A stretch of 64,000 nucleotides of DNA from Chelonoidis abingdonii (GCF_003597395.2 NC_133776.1:35168345-35232344), one strand, 5' to 3'; counted from the stretch's first letter, positions 12,949 through 24,777 are shown. Numbers and translations are program-made. Notes: a model not told the origin generated them from the letters alone.

Positions 12949-13654
12949 CTGATCTCCAGGCTCAGAAAGGAGCAGGAAAGGAGCTCCATTCCCACATTGC
13001 ACAATGACCTTGATCTCTATATTTCCCGGAGCTTCTGCTGAGAGGGTGATGAATTCATTGGCGCTACTCTGAATTTACACCAGTAAAAATAAAAAGCAGA
13101 TTCCTGAATTTGTATGTAAATTAGTCACTTAAACTGACAGCATATAAGTATAACCACAAAAATTTTACTTCAGATTGGATGTCGTGACCTAAGGAATGAT
13201 AAATTACAACTGTCTTCAAAGAATTAGCAGTTTTACCACTGACCAGTAAGAGATGAATATTGATTTTGTGCAAAAATTTTATATTCTACATCTTCTTTAG
13301 AAAATTAACGCATTACCACTACTTCTTTTCAAATGTTTTATTTACCCTGACAGGTTTTTGAAAACAAGTAACCATGTCAGCACATCTCCAGCAAAGAAAA
13401 GCTTTTGCTCTCCTGATTTCAGACAAAAATCATTCCTTCCCGCCCCAGGGTAATAATGCCATTTGTCAACATTGATTTAATTGGCAGAGACAGATTCAAA
13501 TTCTCCTCCCCTATATAGCTGGAGTAACTCCACTGATCAGGTACCAGCATAAGAATCTACCCCGTCATATTTAACAACGGGTTTATCTAGACAGAGAGTT
13601 AGTGGATGGCAAGCTGAGTTGTAAAGATACAATGCACTAGAGTGCCATGCACTA
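12949..13654. other. Non-coding stretch
   Basis: No gene. CTGAATTTACACCAGTAAAAAT at 13069-13090 resembles part of a foldback MITE, but no second arm is clear. Confidence 0.4.
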
Positions 13655-13800
13655 ACTATCTGTGTGGACCCTACTGCCACACACCAAAAGCTCCTTAGTG
13701 GGCTTTGACCTCTCCCATACGAAATGGAAATTTTTAGTACAGCAGGGTCCATATGGCCTGTCAGCATACAGCACGCTAGTGAGCTCCCCACATACTACTT
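13655..13800. mobile_element. Foldback MITE (GTGTGGACCCTRCTG type)
   Basis: The left arm has CTGTGTGGACCCTACTGCC and ACACACCAAAAGCTCC. The right arm has GGAAATTTTTAGTAC and AGCAGGGTCCATATGG as the diverged complement. The loop holds TTAGTGGGCTTTGACC. Class is uncertain, but the inverted structure is direct. Overlapping minus-strand frames are shadows. Confidence 0.5.
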
Positions 13801-14317
13801 CTCCATCTACGTGAGCCTGATGCAAACTTTCGAAGAATTGCACAAATTTACCATAGTTCTCTTTCATGGAGAGCTGGGCAGTGGGTAGCTGGGATTCATG
13901 AGAAAGTGTTGGTCAGTGCCTCCTGTGACGCTACCACATAACTTCTGATATGCAAATTGTTTCTGTGGGTTGTTTAAGTAATGAACCAAAACATGTTAAA
14001 TCTTTATTTTGAAAAATTCTGTAATTGTTTTGAAGTTTACAAAAATGTATTTAAAATTATAAGATATCAGCTAGACATTTTGGGGAGACACTGGAAAAAT
14101 AACTGCAATTCCTTTGGGCAACAATTCAGAAAAGATTTAAGCATGTAGAATAGTTTTGCTTTTCTTAATCAGGATCTTGCTGATGATATTTTCATAATTC
14201 ACCATAAGGCTAGGAATGGTTTGCAATAGAAAAAAAAATTATTCTTTAAGTCATAGAGCTTTACATCAGAATGTCATAATCTTACATTTCAAATACTTGC
14301 AGTATAATTGGTATAAT
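13801..14317. other. AT-rich non-coding stretch
   Basis: No gene or named repeat seen. Confidence 0.5.
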
Positions 14318-14588
14318 CTTACAGTCAGTAGCATGCCGTTTATGTATGCAAGGTATGAGTTTCATGCCCTGCATGCCTGACTAGCTGTGTGCTGTTCAGC
14401 TGGTAGCCTGCAAGCTGGATTCATCTGGCCCCCAGGAAGGATGCTATTTTGTGCACAGCATGAGTGACCTTGCACATACTATGTGTGAGGTCACACCACA
14501 GGGAGGATGTCATTTTGGATGATCAAGGTATGCAGGTGAGTTGTTGCATGCCTTAATAGAACTGTCATGGCATGCCACTGCTTACAGG
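14318..14588. mobile_element. Non-autonomous hAT element, 255 bp
   Basis: Terminal inverted repeats CAGTAGCATGCC (14326) and GGCATGCCACTG (ending 14580) enclose 255 bp. The flanks are CTTACAGT (14318-14325) and CTTACAGG (14581-14588), an 8-bp duplication with one mismatch. CAG...CTG ends and 8-bp duplications define hAT insertions. The inside has no ORF but includes mirrored phrases around GAGTGACCTTGCACAT and GTGAGGTCAC. Confidence 0.8.
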
Positions 14589-14756
14589 TTAGTACAGTGG
14601 TTTTCAACCTATTTATCATTGTGGGTTGCATATGTGGCCCACAATGTATTATGTGAGCCGCATCCAATACTAACTGTATGGCCCTGAGGATGTCACTTTG
14701 TGCCGATTGAGCTGCAAGTGGTTCACAGGCATAGCCTGAGAACCACTGGTTTAGTG
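14587..14756. mobile_element. Non-autonomous hAT element, 154 bp
   Basis: Ends CAGTGGTTTTCAACC (14595) and TGAGAACCACTG (ending 14748) form the inverted repeat. The flanks GGTTAGTA and GTTTAGTG match at 6 of 8 positions, as expected for an old duplication. It starts 14 bp after the previous hAT copy ends, and their target duplications overlap by two bases. It has no coding capacity. Confidence 0.75.
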
Positions 14757-14804
14757 GCAGAGATCCTGTTGATTTAATGACACTTCACAGTTGAACCCAT
14801 TTTT

Positions 14805-15085
14805 GAATACAGTAACAGCTAGCACAGACGCCCACTTTTCAAACTGCCGGGGGATACTCGAGCCCTGGCTCTGCCCCAGGCCCTGCCCCAACTCCACTCC
14901 CATCCCCCCTGAATGCTGCCAAACAGCTGTTTGCGGCAGGTAGGAGGTGCAGGTAGGGAGGGGGGAGACACTGATCCACAGGGCTGCTGAAGGAGCCAGG
15001 GCAGGGAGCTGAGGGGGACTGCAGCATTTTTCCTCCATGGGTGCTCCAGCCCTGGAACACCCATGGAGTTGATTCCTATGATATC
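14805..15085. mobile_element. GC-rich turtle-type repeat, class uncertain
   Basis: A sharply GC-rich island in AT-rich surroundings. It contains CTCTGCCCCAGGCCCTGCCCC, a mirrored AAACAGCTGTTTGCGGC core, and the end phrase GGGTGCTCCAGCCCTGGAACACCCATGG. I know this text as an interspersed turtle/crocodilian repeat, probably a DNA transposon, but could not define ends or a target duplication. Three minus-strand frames across it (14751-15095) are composition artefacts, not genes. Confidence 0.45.
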
Positions 15086-16468
15086 TAGCCACCAAGGGCT
15101 GATTTCTCCCTATACCAGTTTTACCATCTCTTTACCATCTCTTAACTCCATTGGCTTCACTGGCATTGCTCATAATCTACATCAGTGTGAGGGTAATCTC
15201 TTAAGATTGTTAGTTAAGAGAAGAAACCACATTTTAATAACTTATGATGTGCTATTCTTGGTGTTAATGATAATGCTAATATAATTATTTCAAACACATA
15301 CAAGATCTATCTGTAGATTCTTTGACTTTCAGCCTTCACTGAGGGCCAGATACCATAAGGTGCTGAGCACCCAAAATCCTACTGTCCTTCATTTCAGTGG
15401 CAGTTGTGACAGACACAGCACTCTCATGGGAGCATTATTAACCCCAGGAAGAAAACCTTTGGGAAATTTTAAGACTTTTTTTTTTAAATTAAAGAAAAAG
15501 CCACACAGACATCAGACTGTTCAACTATTGTAGAAAAATATTCATGATTTACTAGTTTTTGGGAATGCCTAGAGATGGCAGGAATCTTCCCAATAAAAAA
15601 GGTCTGATTCTGTCCATTTTTTTCTGTTCACAAGTTGCCCAGGAACTGATCAAAGATTTTGAATGTGTTTGTTAATCACCATCATAAGGATGATGGCAAA
15701 TCCAAAAAGGACTTCTGAAGATCACGCACCTGGCTCGGTCTCTGGCTATGTCTTTAAGGTGGTACGGTTCGATGTTCTGTCTATGTCCATCTCTAACCAT
15801 TTTATTACGCCAACAAATCTTTTGGAGCCCATGTGATTGCTGGCCATGTCGTGGCATTTCCTGGTAAACACATTTTGGAATTTGAACCAGTGGTGAGAGA
15901 GGCAATTCCTGGATTCAGCTTCAAACATCCTTATTTCTGATCTTGCCCTGCCACTTACTATGGTGCAGTTGATTAAGAATACTTTTCGACTCTCATCATT
16001 TCATCATTCATTAGTTGTAATTGTTTGACAAATTGCATTTTTAACATATCTGAGCCCAATAGATTCTGGTGACATACCAAGTGCCAACACAAACTTGAAA
16101 ACGTCCAACCCTGGCCTCCTGTTTTTGTCTGTGTTCCAGGAATGGTGCCCTAGAGTTGAGCCATTCCATCCTCCTTCCTGTCATTTTGCTTCAGGAATGA
16201 AATTCTGGAGTTCACATTTCTCTTGACCATCTATGGGCAAATCGCCAGCACTGCCTCTGGGGATGAGCCTCAAGAGTACAGACCCCCACCAAATTGAAAC
16301 TTGCAAAGCTAGGTTCTGTTCAGCAGACTCAGCTGAGGTGGGATTCTGCATGAATCATCCACTCATGCTTACCAAGCATATAATGCACTATAAATACCTT
16401 CAGTTGCGGTACAGATTTGAAAAAAAAACAAAAACATATAACATGGTTGAGTAACAATGTAGTTAAAT
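15086..16468. other. Non-coding stretch
   Basis: No gene. Phrases at 15340-15410 (GAGGGCCAGATACC...GCTGAGCACCC...TTTCAGTGG) and 15095-15200 (CCAGTTTTACC...CATTGGCTTCACTGGC) look like worn MITE arms. The 77-codon minus frame at 15672-15905 has no features. Confidence 0.4.
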
Positions 16469-16816
16469 CACTAGATCAGTGGTTCCCAATCTTGTTCCGC
16501 CGCTTGTGCAGGGAAAGCCTCTGGCGGACCGGGCCAGTTTCTTTACCAGCTGTGTCTATAGGTTCGGTCAATCGTGGCTCCCAGTGGCCGCAGTTCACTG
16601 CTTCAGGGCAATGGAGGCTGCTGGAAGTGGCACAGGCCAAAGGATGTACTGGCCGCCGCCTCCAGCGGCTCCCATTGACCTGGAGCAGTGAACCATGGCC
16701 ACTGGGAGCCGTGATCGGCCGAACCTGTGGACGCAGCAGGTAAACAAACTGGCCATGCCCACCAGGGGCTTTCCCTGCACAAGCAGTGGAACAAGTTGGG
16801 AACTACTGCACTAGAT
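16469..16816. mobile_element. Non-autonomous hAT foldback element, 332 bp
   Basis: A perfect 8-bp duplication, CACTAGAT, lies at 16469-16476 and 16809-16816. The element (16477-16808) has long inverted ends: CAGTGGTTCCCAATCTTGTTCC and the complement of GGAACAAGTTGGGAACTACTG, continuing through CAGGGAAAGCC. The whole element is close to a palindrome, meeting near the CCGCCGCCTCCAGCGG centre. Overlapping frames on both strands (16417-16794) are shadows of this symmetry. Confidence 0.9.
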
Positions 16817-17214
16817 CATCACACTATGAAGAAAATAAAAGTAGTAACAAGTGCTGTAGCTTATAAAGTACAATAAAGTGTCAATAAACATAAAATTCTT
16901 TTGAAACTGGCACTGTTATACTTACTGATCTTACTGTTAAGAAACAGTGATTTTCTTTTCCTATGATGTTCTGGAGAGTAGATTAATTATGTCCTATCAC
17001 TCTTGTAATGTTTCTTGGAAGAATTAATTTGTTTTATAACTGCATGTTTTAACACTATTCTTATTCACATGAAAAAGTTAACATTGAACTTATTTGCTGA
17101 TATATTCTGTCTATTCTCAATACAAAGACAGGGTCCAAAAACTTTTTTTTTTTTTTGCACAGAATGGCTACTGTTTAATGTGAAAATTCTAAGAGGAGAA
17201 TGGTAAAAAGGTAG
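16817..17214. other. AT-rich non-coding stretch
   Basis: Nothing recognised except a T tract at about 17141-17155. Confidence 0.5.
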
Positions 17215-17300
17215 AATAGATGACAGTGGATTAGGACACTTGCCTTTCACCGGTGGAGACCTCAGTTCAATTCAGACCTTAGATCCCACTTGAAATGAGT
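17215..17300 (+). mobile_element. tRNA-derived SINE relic (MIR-like head)
   Basis: The text GACAGTGGATTAGGACACTTGCCTT... followed by GGTGGAGACCTCAGTTCAATTC resembles a tRNA-derived SINE head. The GATTAGGACACTTGCC part is the A-box side, and AGTTCAATTC is a worn B box (GGTTCGAATCC). It is too degraded for a tRNA gene and has no acceptor stem. This is an old relic. Confidence 0.45.
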
Positions 17301-20119
17301 TTACTAACAACAGCTTTAATTCTTATTAATCTATATCACCGTTTGACACAACTAATAGTCCCATATCAAAATAGTAGACAAGCTTTAGAATTTCAAGCGG
17401 GATATAAAAGAGCAGAGTATTTTTTTTTTAAAGAGAAGTGCTTACCTTGGTATTTCTGAAAAAAAAAAGTGTACAGTTGTAAAGCAGTCCCATTTTATGG
17501 GGGAAATTGGCTAGTGTTATCAGTGTCTCAGTCTTGTTTGTGTATATAGAATTTAGTGTTCACAACTCCCCGCCCCCGATATTGATACAATTTGAAATCT
17601 ACAATTGCATGATCCTCCAATGCTATGCATAAGCTGTTTTCACATCAGTAAAAGAGACTTACAGCTCTGCTCTTCTTTTGACACTAATCCTGTCTTTGTC
17701 CCCTTGACACCTTCACAAATGTGTCATGTTATTAAAACCATAAATCTGTTTTTAAGTTTGCTTTACAGATTATAAACTTTCATTAAGTGTTTAGACTGAA
17801 TATCCTTTACGATGTTGATTGGGCAAGAACACAATAAATTCACAGCAACTACAAAACTAATACAGTTGCTTAAACAAAATCTAACTTGTACAGAAGTAGA
17901 TATCTCAGTGATTTATCTAGCTATCTGATTTAAGATTTTGGATGATATTACAGTCTTACAATAGAATAACAGCATTATTGGTTGCTAGATCCACTGAAGC
18001 CCATTATGAGCATTTTTGGAACTGATTCTCCTCTCACACTAGTGTAAGTGAAAACTTACTTCACAGAGCTTCCTCACAATGACAGCAGCATATCAGGCAC
18101 TTGGTCAATAACAACAATCACCTTTCTAGACTCCTTGCACTATGTAGTTCTGAGGTTCTAAAAATGGCAAACTGGATTTTGAAAATGATTTTCTCTAGTG
18201 ATAAATGTAGCCACACTGTTCACTGGAATGTTTCAGTATATTCAGTTATGATGTAACAGAGAGATAGGTAGTGAAAAATTAGTAATAATATTAATATCAA
18301 TGGCTTTAATCCTTCAAACTCTTACATGCATGAGTAGTCCTGTGAACTAAGGATTTCTTACAGGAATAAGAGTTTACAGGATTGGAGCCTTGCTTAAATA
18401 AATAATCATAATATCTAACAATAACACTTTAAAATGTATTAAAAAGAAAAGCATTTGGCCAATTCAAGAACCAAAATCCCAATGAATTCCTCTGAAACTA
18501 ATGGAGTGTAAGCAAGCACTGAATTCAGCTTATTGTGGCTTTTACCAAATGGAGTTGCTCAAAAGCAAAGCATCTTGTTTTGTTGAGAAGGCCTGTGGGC
18601 CAGAGCCTACCATGGAGTAACTCAATATAATTTCATGGAGGTCAATGAACTTATGCCAATTTACACCATCTGTCAGGCCCAGAATTTTTCCAGGTGAAAT
18701 ATGTACAAGGAAGACCCTCTTCAAGTGTGAGAGGAGAATATATTTCCAACTCCTTGCTCAGTTTAGTTTTAAGAAACATTTATCTGAACTTTTGCACTGT
18801 GATATTGTCTCATGGTCTTCCATCTTTAGAGCTCAGTCTTGTAAGAGTTCCATGCTGTGGAATCTCATTGAAATCATTGGGACTTCCACATATGAAACAG
18901 TTGCACGAGGGGGACGGTAGGTTGAATCCGAGCCTGAGTTGATAGGTACCCACAAGTGATTACTGTCTGATGACTATTGGGTGATTTATTAAATGAATTG
19001 TCCTCAGTTTGTTCCCTGCTGAACTCAGTCCATCTCCAATGGACATCACAAAAAAGGATTTTCACAACTGACAACCTTATTGGCATCCTGAGCAGATATA
19101 AAGTCCAATAAAAAGGTACAGAGTTCAGCTACATTAAGGTAGCAGTGTAGAGAAGATTGCATGGCTGCTGGCTGGGCTATATCTGTTAAGTGGAAACATA
19201 TTTTAATTAAAAACTGGCTTATTATTGCAGGACAGTTCCATTAAATACTGTGGTGTTAGAAACTGATTTCATAGCCATTTTGAAACAATTCTGGAACTCC
19301 ATAGGTTTTTGTATATACCATCATCCATCGACCTCTTTTACACACACACTCACACAGAGCTGTGCCCCTATTTCCACAGGTTTCCATTTGTAATTTATCT
19401 GCAGAAAGCACCAAAAGCATGTATCAAAACTTGCCAGTTTGTGAAGATCTTCCTACGGCTACTGAGTTGATGAACTTAGAACAAAGAAAGGTAATTGCTT
19501 CCACATACAATTAAACCTTTTTGACTTGCATACGTGTTGCTGGCTTTTCATTGTTTCCTTGAGAGTTTAGCAAGAGAAGTCCAAAATTAGATCAAAGAGC
19601 ATGTAGTTTCCACTGAAAACCATTGTACACTCAAGAAAAGAATTAAAAATATAACTCCTGCCCTTGATCTTTTCACACATCAAGAGTTGACTTTCAGTAT
19701 ATTCTATTATATAAACAGATTTCATTAGCAACCCCTTAGTCATCTCAACGCATGAACACATAATGTACCTGGAAAATAAACACATAACATTAAATATGGG
19801 CTTGTAATACTATAAAAAAATTAAAGCAATTTCCTTTCAACTTTAATAGTATGTTCTGTCTATCTAGGTATTTATAATGCCTCAGTCACCATCTTAAGAA
19901 GGCACAGAATACGTGTTTAGGACTGCAAAGAAATGATCCAAGTTGGACTCTCCTCTCTGTGCTTCAAATAGCCACTGTTTCTACATTTCCTCATCTACTT
20001 CTTTCTCTCCTCCTTCTCTTCTCTTCTTCCTACTTAGTTCTAGAAATGAGGAGGGCTGGGTGCTTGTTCAACTTAGTCAATGTTCACAAATTGACATATT
20101 TTGATGCATGCTCTGAACT
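17301..20119. other. Non-coding stretch
   Basis: No gene identified. Small frames at 18542-18942 lie on both strands and overlap. The text at 18325-18390 (GCATGAGTAGTCCTGTGAA...TTACAGGATTGGAGCC) is probably half of a foldback MITE. Confidence 0.4.
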
Positions 20120-20419
20120 TGTTAGGTGGGAAAACTATGGCCCACAGGCTACATCCGACCTGTGGGACCCTCCTGCCCAGCCTCGGTCTCCTGGCCCAGG
20201 AGCCTGGCCCCCGGCCCCTCCCCTGCTGTTCCCACTCCCTCGCAGCCTCAGTGCATCACATCACCAGCGCAATCCTCTGGGTGGCCAGGCAGCGCAGCTG
20301 CAGAGCTGTGGCCTGACCCGCTACTCTGTGCTGCGCAGTGATGTGGCTGGCTCCAGCCACAGCAGTGCCACCAGCCACCAATGCTCCAGGCAGCACGGTA
20401 CGGGAGCAGGGAGGTTGGA

Positions 20420-20875
20420 TAAAGGACAGGGGAGTTCAGGGTGGTGGTCAGAGAGTGGGGGTGTGTGGATAGGGATCGGGGCAGTTAGAGGGCAGAGAAT
20501 GGGGGTATGAATGGGTGTAGGGGTTCTGGAGGGGCAGTCAGGAAGGAGGGGGGGTTGGATGGGGTAGTGGAGGGCAGTCAGGGGCAGGGGTTCCAGGAGT
20601 GGTCAGGGAGAAGGAGTGGTTGGATGGGGCAGGNNNNNNNNNNNNNNNNNNNNNNNNNNNNNNNNNNNNNNNNNNNNNNNNNNNNNNNNNNNNNNNNNNN
20701 NNNNNNNNNNNNNNNNNNNNNNNNNNNNNNNNNNNNNNNNNNNNNNNNNNNNNNNNNNNNNNNNNNNNNNNNNNNNNNNNNNNNNNNNNNNNNNNNNNNN
20801 NNNNNNNNNNNNNNNNNNNNNNNNNNNNNNNNNNGGGGGGCCATCAGGGGGCAAGAAGTGGGGGGATAGGGGACT
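20420..20875. repeat. G-rich degenerate tandem array
   Basis: Units rich in GGGGTTGGATGGGG, GGGCAGTCAGG and GGGATAGGG repeat imperfectly on both sides of the N run. The array is internal to the hAT element and probably explains the assembly failure. Confidence 0.6.
20634..20834. other. Assembly gap (201 N)
   Basis: A run of N bases. Its length may be an estimate. Nothing can be said of the content, except that both flanks are the same G-rich array. Confidence 0.99.
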
Positions 20876-20988
20876 GGCCACACCTGGCTATTTGGGGAGG
20901 CACAGCCTCCCCTAACCAGCCCTCCATATAATTTCCAAAACCCAGTGCAGCCCTCAGGCCAAAAAGTTTGCCTACCCCTGTGTTAGTG

Positions 20989-21322
20989 GATAGATTCCAT
21001 CTGATCTTTTCTTCTAATGAGCTTCATAATTGAAGTCCTTCTACAGAGAAAAATTTGCCTCCAGCATCTAGACATTTCACCCCAGAGAACAGTCAAAATT
21101 ACCATCCCTGATGAAGGCAGCTATTTTGAAGGATCACAGATGGAGACTAAGGATAAAACTTGCAAGTGCTGCTAAATAACTTAAGAGCCAAAGTCCCAAT
21201 GTTTTTTTATGAGATTTAGGATTCCAAGAGCCTAAGTGATTGGAGACTACAGGTAAAACTTTCCTAATATAGACAGACCAGAACCCCCTTACTGATAAGG
21301 ACCAACACCTTGAACTAGATCT
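20989..21322. other. Non-coding stretch
   Basis: No gene or repeat recognised. Confidence 0.5.
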
Positions 21323-21563
21323 AGGGTACATTTACACTGCAATCAGAGATGTGACTGTAACACATATGGACATACCTGAGCTAGATTTTATCTAGCTAGC
21401 TTGAATAAGAATGTCAGTGAAGCTCTGGCAGCATTAGTAAACACAAGCTAGCTGCTAGAGTACATAACCAGGGTCCTGGGCAGGCTTGCAAATCCTGCAC
21501 TGCCACAGCTTCAGTCCTATGATCATCTGAGCTAGCCAGATCAAACCTAGCTCAGGTACATCT
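21323..21563. mobile_element. Foldback MITE (ACACTGCAATCAGAG type)
   Basis: Starts GGGTACATTTACACTGCAATC. The arms share CCTGAGCTAGATTTTATCTAGC on the left and GAGCTAGCCAGATCAAACCTAGCTCAGGTAC on the right, with the centre CCAGGGTCCTGGG at 21470-21482. It belongs to the GTCTACACTGCAAT group of Harbinger-like reptile MITEs. The outer part of the right arm is decayed. Confidence 0.6.
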
Positions 21564-22529
21564 CTAGAATCAGACAGAAGGCAAACGGAGCATGTGGAGC
21601 ATCTGTGTGATGTCTTCTCACTACTCATAAACAGGACTGGATTAAGGCCTAGACAAACTAGTTGTGAAATACAGCAAGTTCATGTAATTCAATAAGATTT
21701 TTCAAGGAAATTAAGTTTAACTATCTTTGGAGGCAATTGTATTGAATGCAAAATGTATGTAGTACTGTGAACCCCGAGAAGTGTTGTGAATGTCAAAGGA
21801 CTATTTTAAACAATGGGCCAGACATGAATAGACTTTTGAAACAAACCATGTTGAGTGGTTTTCCTGGGAATCTCTACATTCCCCACCTCTGGTTATGTAA
21901 AACCTCAGCCTTTTGAAGCTACACCCTGAGGAAAGGACCTTTTTCCATTGACAACCTGTTCTTAAAGTCTCAAGATCAAAGGCCTAAACTGTACAAGGGA
22001 AAGACTGAACTATTCATGGTTGTGCTCATTGTGAACTTATAACCACAGAAAAACCCCAGTTGAAGGAATGATTCCTACCAGAGCCTCAGTTGGGGGGCAA
22101 TTTTTGGTAAGCTTATTATCATGCATGTAGGTTCTTCATTGTTTTTAATATGTTTTCTCTGTAATGCCTTCATCTTAAGCATAAATGTGCTTACTTAGAA
22201 AGATCTTTGTGGTAACTTGTTACTGCTGGCAATTGTAGGTTTTAGGACTATAAGCAGTGCCCTGAGCAGCTAGTTCAGAAGGATCCATAGCATGCCCATG
22301 ATGAGTGTACTGTACAGCTCTTTGTCATTATTCATAAGAAAGTAGGGGCCCATACATGTATTTTGCCTAGTAATTTTGCATTTCCTAATACTTAGTCCGG
22401 CTCTGCTTATAGGGCAAGCAAATACTTGTTGTAAGCTTGGTGGCTCAGAGGACAGTGGTAGCCAAAAATCCTTTTCAATCACATATGCTTTGCCAGGAGA
22501 TTGCAATCTTTTCTTTAAGATGCAGAACT
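21564..22529. other. Non-coding stretch
   Basis: No gene. Overlapping frames at 22270-22612 lie on opposite strands, and part of the plus frame belongs to the LINE relic that follows. Confidence 0.4.
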
Positions 22530-23160
22530 CACCACAAATTCATGTCTTTGTCACTTTCCATCTGGATTATTGCCATATACTCTACATGGAGTGGCACCTT
22601 ATGACCCCTTAGACATTTCAGCTACTGCAGCACGTGCAGCTAATGCAGCTCTTTTGCGTGGCAGCACATTGCACCAGCATTCCCTGATCTGCACAGTCTT
22701 CCAGTTCAAATGTAGGTGCAATTTAATGTGTTGCTTTTGACCTATAAGAGCCTAATAAATGGTTTAATTCCTGTTTACTTCAGAAATACTACTGTTATTT
22801 GTATTACTGTAGAAACATGTATCAGAACCGTGTTGTGCCAGATGCTGTACAAACACAGAACAGAAAGAGAGTCTCTGCCCAAAAAAGTTTTCCATCTAAG
22901 AAGTTTCTGTCCCTATGGAATACTACAGCAGTTGAGATCAGTTGAGGGACTCAATGTAATAGACCTCTGTTTAGTCAGGAAGGCATTGGAGGCCGAGCAT
23001 TTCCAGTGAAGAGTCCTCAACCCTGGAAATGGTTTGGTTGGTCCGCTGGAGTCCAAATGCAAGGTCTAGCTGCAAAATTCATCTTTTCCCCAAGGCATCT
23101 TCTGGGGAATGTGGATAGGCTGAGGGTAGAGTACTAGTCTGGAAGGATTTTTTTCATTGG
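22530..23160 (+). mobile_element. Ancient L2/L3-like LINE relic, RT C-terminal end
   Basis: Broken frames on the plus strand keep phrases of the C-terminal part of an L2/CR1-clade reverse transcriptase. FHLDYCHILY (about 22555-22585) matches the SRLDYCNxLY block. FNVLLLTYKSLINGLIPVYF (about 22720-22780) matches the FKxLxLTYKxLxGxxPxYL block. GILQQLRSVEGL (about 22925-22960) resembles the following conserved stretch. Stops and shifts separate these blocks. A short dispersed repeat (TTATTTGTATTACTGTAG...GCTGTACAAACACAGAACA, 22796-22895) interrupts it. It is certainly dead, and the exact clade is uncertain. Confidence 0.5.
22796..22895 (+). repeat. Short dispersed repeat (GCTGTACAAACACAGAACA type)
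   Basis: The wording TATTTGTATTACTGTAG...GTTGTGCCAGATGCTGTAC...AGAGAGTCTCTGCCC is a well-known dispersed amniote repeat, perhaps a LINE 3' tail. More worn copies occur at about 25357-25475 and 48770-48845. Its class is not decided here. Confidence 0.5.
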
Positions 23161-23253
23161 GCCTAATTTTGTATGTTTAATATTAAAATTTTATACATTC
23201 ACCCAGAGGCTTTGGAAGTCCTTAGATATTTCAACTTCTCATAAAATATCAAT
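23161..23253. other. Short AT-rich gap
   Basis: Nothing recognised. Confidence 0.4.
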
Positions 23254-23973
23254 ATAGTGTGGCAGAGCTCTGACCCTGCTCCCGTGGGTCCTGTACTTCT
23301 AGGCGGTTTATGCTAGCCTCAGTGGCTGACTGTGACCCTCCACGTAGCCCTTCTCTCTCTAGGGCCAGGGTTACAGTCTACTGAGCCCTTTTCATCATAG
23401 GCCTGCAAGGAGGTTGGTGAGAGAACTCCCACAGTCTCTGTTCAGCCTCCTGTCCTGACAGGGGCCTGACTTCCCCTCCCAGGAGATGTTCTTGTAGTGG
23501 TGGGCTGGGGGGAATCCGGGCCCGCCCTCTACTTTGGGTTCCAGCCCAGGGCCCTAATGGTAGCAGTTGTTGGCAGCCAACCTTTCACTGCCAGAGTTGC
23601 TACATTTCCCTGGGCCACTTCCCCACAGCTCTCCTGCTTCTCCCTTCTCCATCCTTACCTTAGGGGTCACTTACTGATGGTTTGCAGGTGTCTTCATTAA
23701 CCAGCCACACTTCCTCTTCCCTGGCTCTCCTCTGCCTGACTGGAGTGAGCCCTTTTTATAGTATCAGCAGGGCCTTAATTAGAGTCAGGTGGTCACATTA
23801 ACTAAATGGCCTCACCTGACTCTTTACAGGTTAATTAGAGTCAGGTGTTCTCATTAGCCTGGAGCAGCCCCTGCTCTGGTCAGTCAGGGAAGAGAAAACT
23901 GTTAATCCAGTGGCCAGTATATCTGCCTTCTGCTATTCTACTGTACCCAGCTGGCCTGGGTCTATCACAATAG
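23254..23973 (-). mobile_element. Solo LTR, about 712 bp
   Basis: Read on the minus strand, the element starts TGTGATAGACCCAGG and ends AGCTCTGCCACA, that is TG...CA ends. The 4-bp repeat ATAG is directly outside both ends (23254-23257 and 23970-23973). A TATA-like CTATAAAAAGG on the minus strand (23748-23765) could be the LTR promoter. There is no internal gag/pol and no second LTR nearby, so this is a solo LTR left by recombination. The short duplication and the text fit a reptile Gypsy-type or ERV-type LTR; I cannot separate the two. The frame 23497-23700 is not a gene. Confidence 0.65.
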
Positions 23974-24509
23974 GTACAGATGAGTGTAACAGAGAACTAC
24001 ATGTACAACAACACACCATGGACAGATTAGTGATCTGTATGTATTAAATTGTGGAACCATATGATGCATAGCAAACATATGTGATAAATCATATGGATCT
24101 GTCTCCTTTGACTCTACCCACCTGTTCCAGATCACTTTCTTCTGAAGATGCCACTATCAGTGACCAGATACTAAACTAGATGGTTAACTGGTCTACTCCC
24201 ACAGGGATTGCCTTATGTAACACTTGCTTCCTTTAGTAATATGAATTTGATGGCACAGTCTAATTCCTATCCATGAATGCACAAAGTATTCACTGTGGGC
24301 AAAATCCACAACCAAATGAAGTCAAAGGAAAGGCTTCCAGTGATTTCAACTGAATTTTGAATCAGTCTCCAATAACTGTATGAAATGGGATAAGCACAAT
24401 TATACAGTGTGTGGGTGTGTGTCTGTCTCTCTATCTACATCTGGAGTATACTAAACATATCAACACTAAAACTAACTTTTGTCCTACACACTTAACCTTA
24501 ACCAGCAGA
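23974..24509. other. Non-coding stretch
   Basis: No gene. A GT-rich/CT-rich simple tract lies at 24404-24434. Confidence 0.5.
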
Positions 24510-24777
24510 GTGTAACTCAGGGCCAGCTCCAGGCACCAGCGAAGGAAGCAGGTGTCTGGGGTGGCCAATAGAAAGGGGTGGCACTCTGTCTGTTATTGGG
24601 GCAGCACATCCGGGTCTTCGACGGCAATACAGTGGCAGGCACGTCCGGGTCTTCAGGGGCAGTTTGGCGGTGGGTCCTTCAGTCCCTCTCTTCATCTTCA
24701 GCGGCAGCTCAATCGGGTTTTTCTTTTCTTTTCATCGCTTGGGGCAGAAAAAAGATGGAGCAGGCCCTGGTGTAACT
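24510..24777. mobile_element. Non-autonomous hAT element, 252 bp
   Basis: A perfect 8-bp duplication, GTGTAACT, lies at 24510-24517 and 24770-24777. The element (24518-24769) has the ends CAGGGCCAGCTCC and GGAGCAGGCCCTG. The inside repeats CATCCGGGTCTTCGACGG and CGTCCGGGTCTTCAGGGG. Overlapping frames are shadows. It belongs to the same broad group as the insertion at 30034-30372, which also ends in GGCCCTG. Confidence 0.9.

Larger units (their letters stand above)
20120..20988. mobile_element. hAT non-autonomous element with G-rich array and assembly gap
   Basis: The right end reads GGCCAAAAAGTTTGCCTACCCCTG (ending 20980), the complement of the well-known CAGGGGTRGGCAAAC hAT terminus. The left end is the worn form GGTGGGAAAACTATGGCCC. 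TGTTAG flanks both sides, consistent with part of an 8-bp duplication. The inside changes from a GC-rich block (20160-20400) to degenerate G-rich repeats of the GGGGTTGGATGGGGCAG type from about 20400 to the end, interrupted by Ns. Frames crossing it, including those read through the Ns, are not genes. Confidence 0.75.

Noticed and set aside
17215..17300. Functional tRNA gene
   Set aside because: Only worn A-box and B-box wording. No cloverleaf or acceptor stem can be drawn.
20507..20931. Frames running through the N block
   Set aside because: An N run is not coding evidence, and both flanks are a G-rich array.
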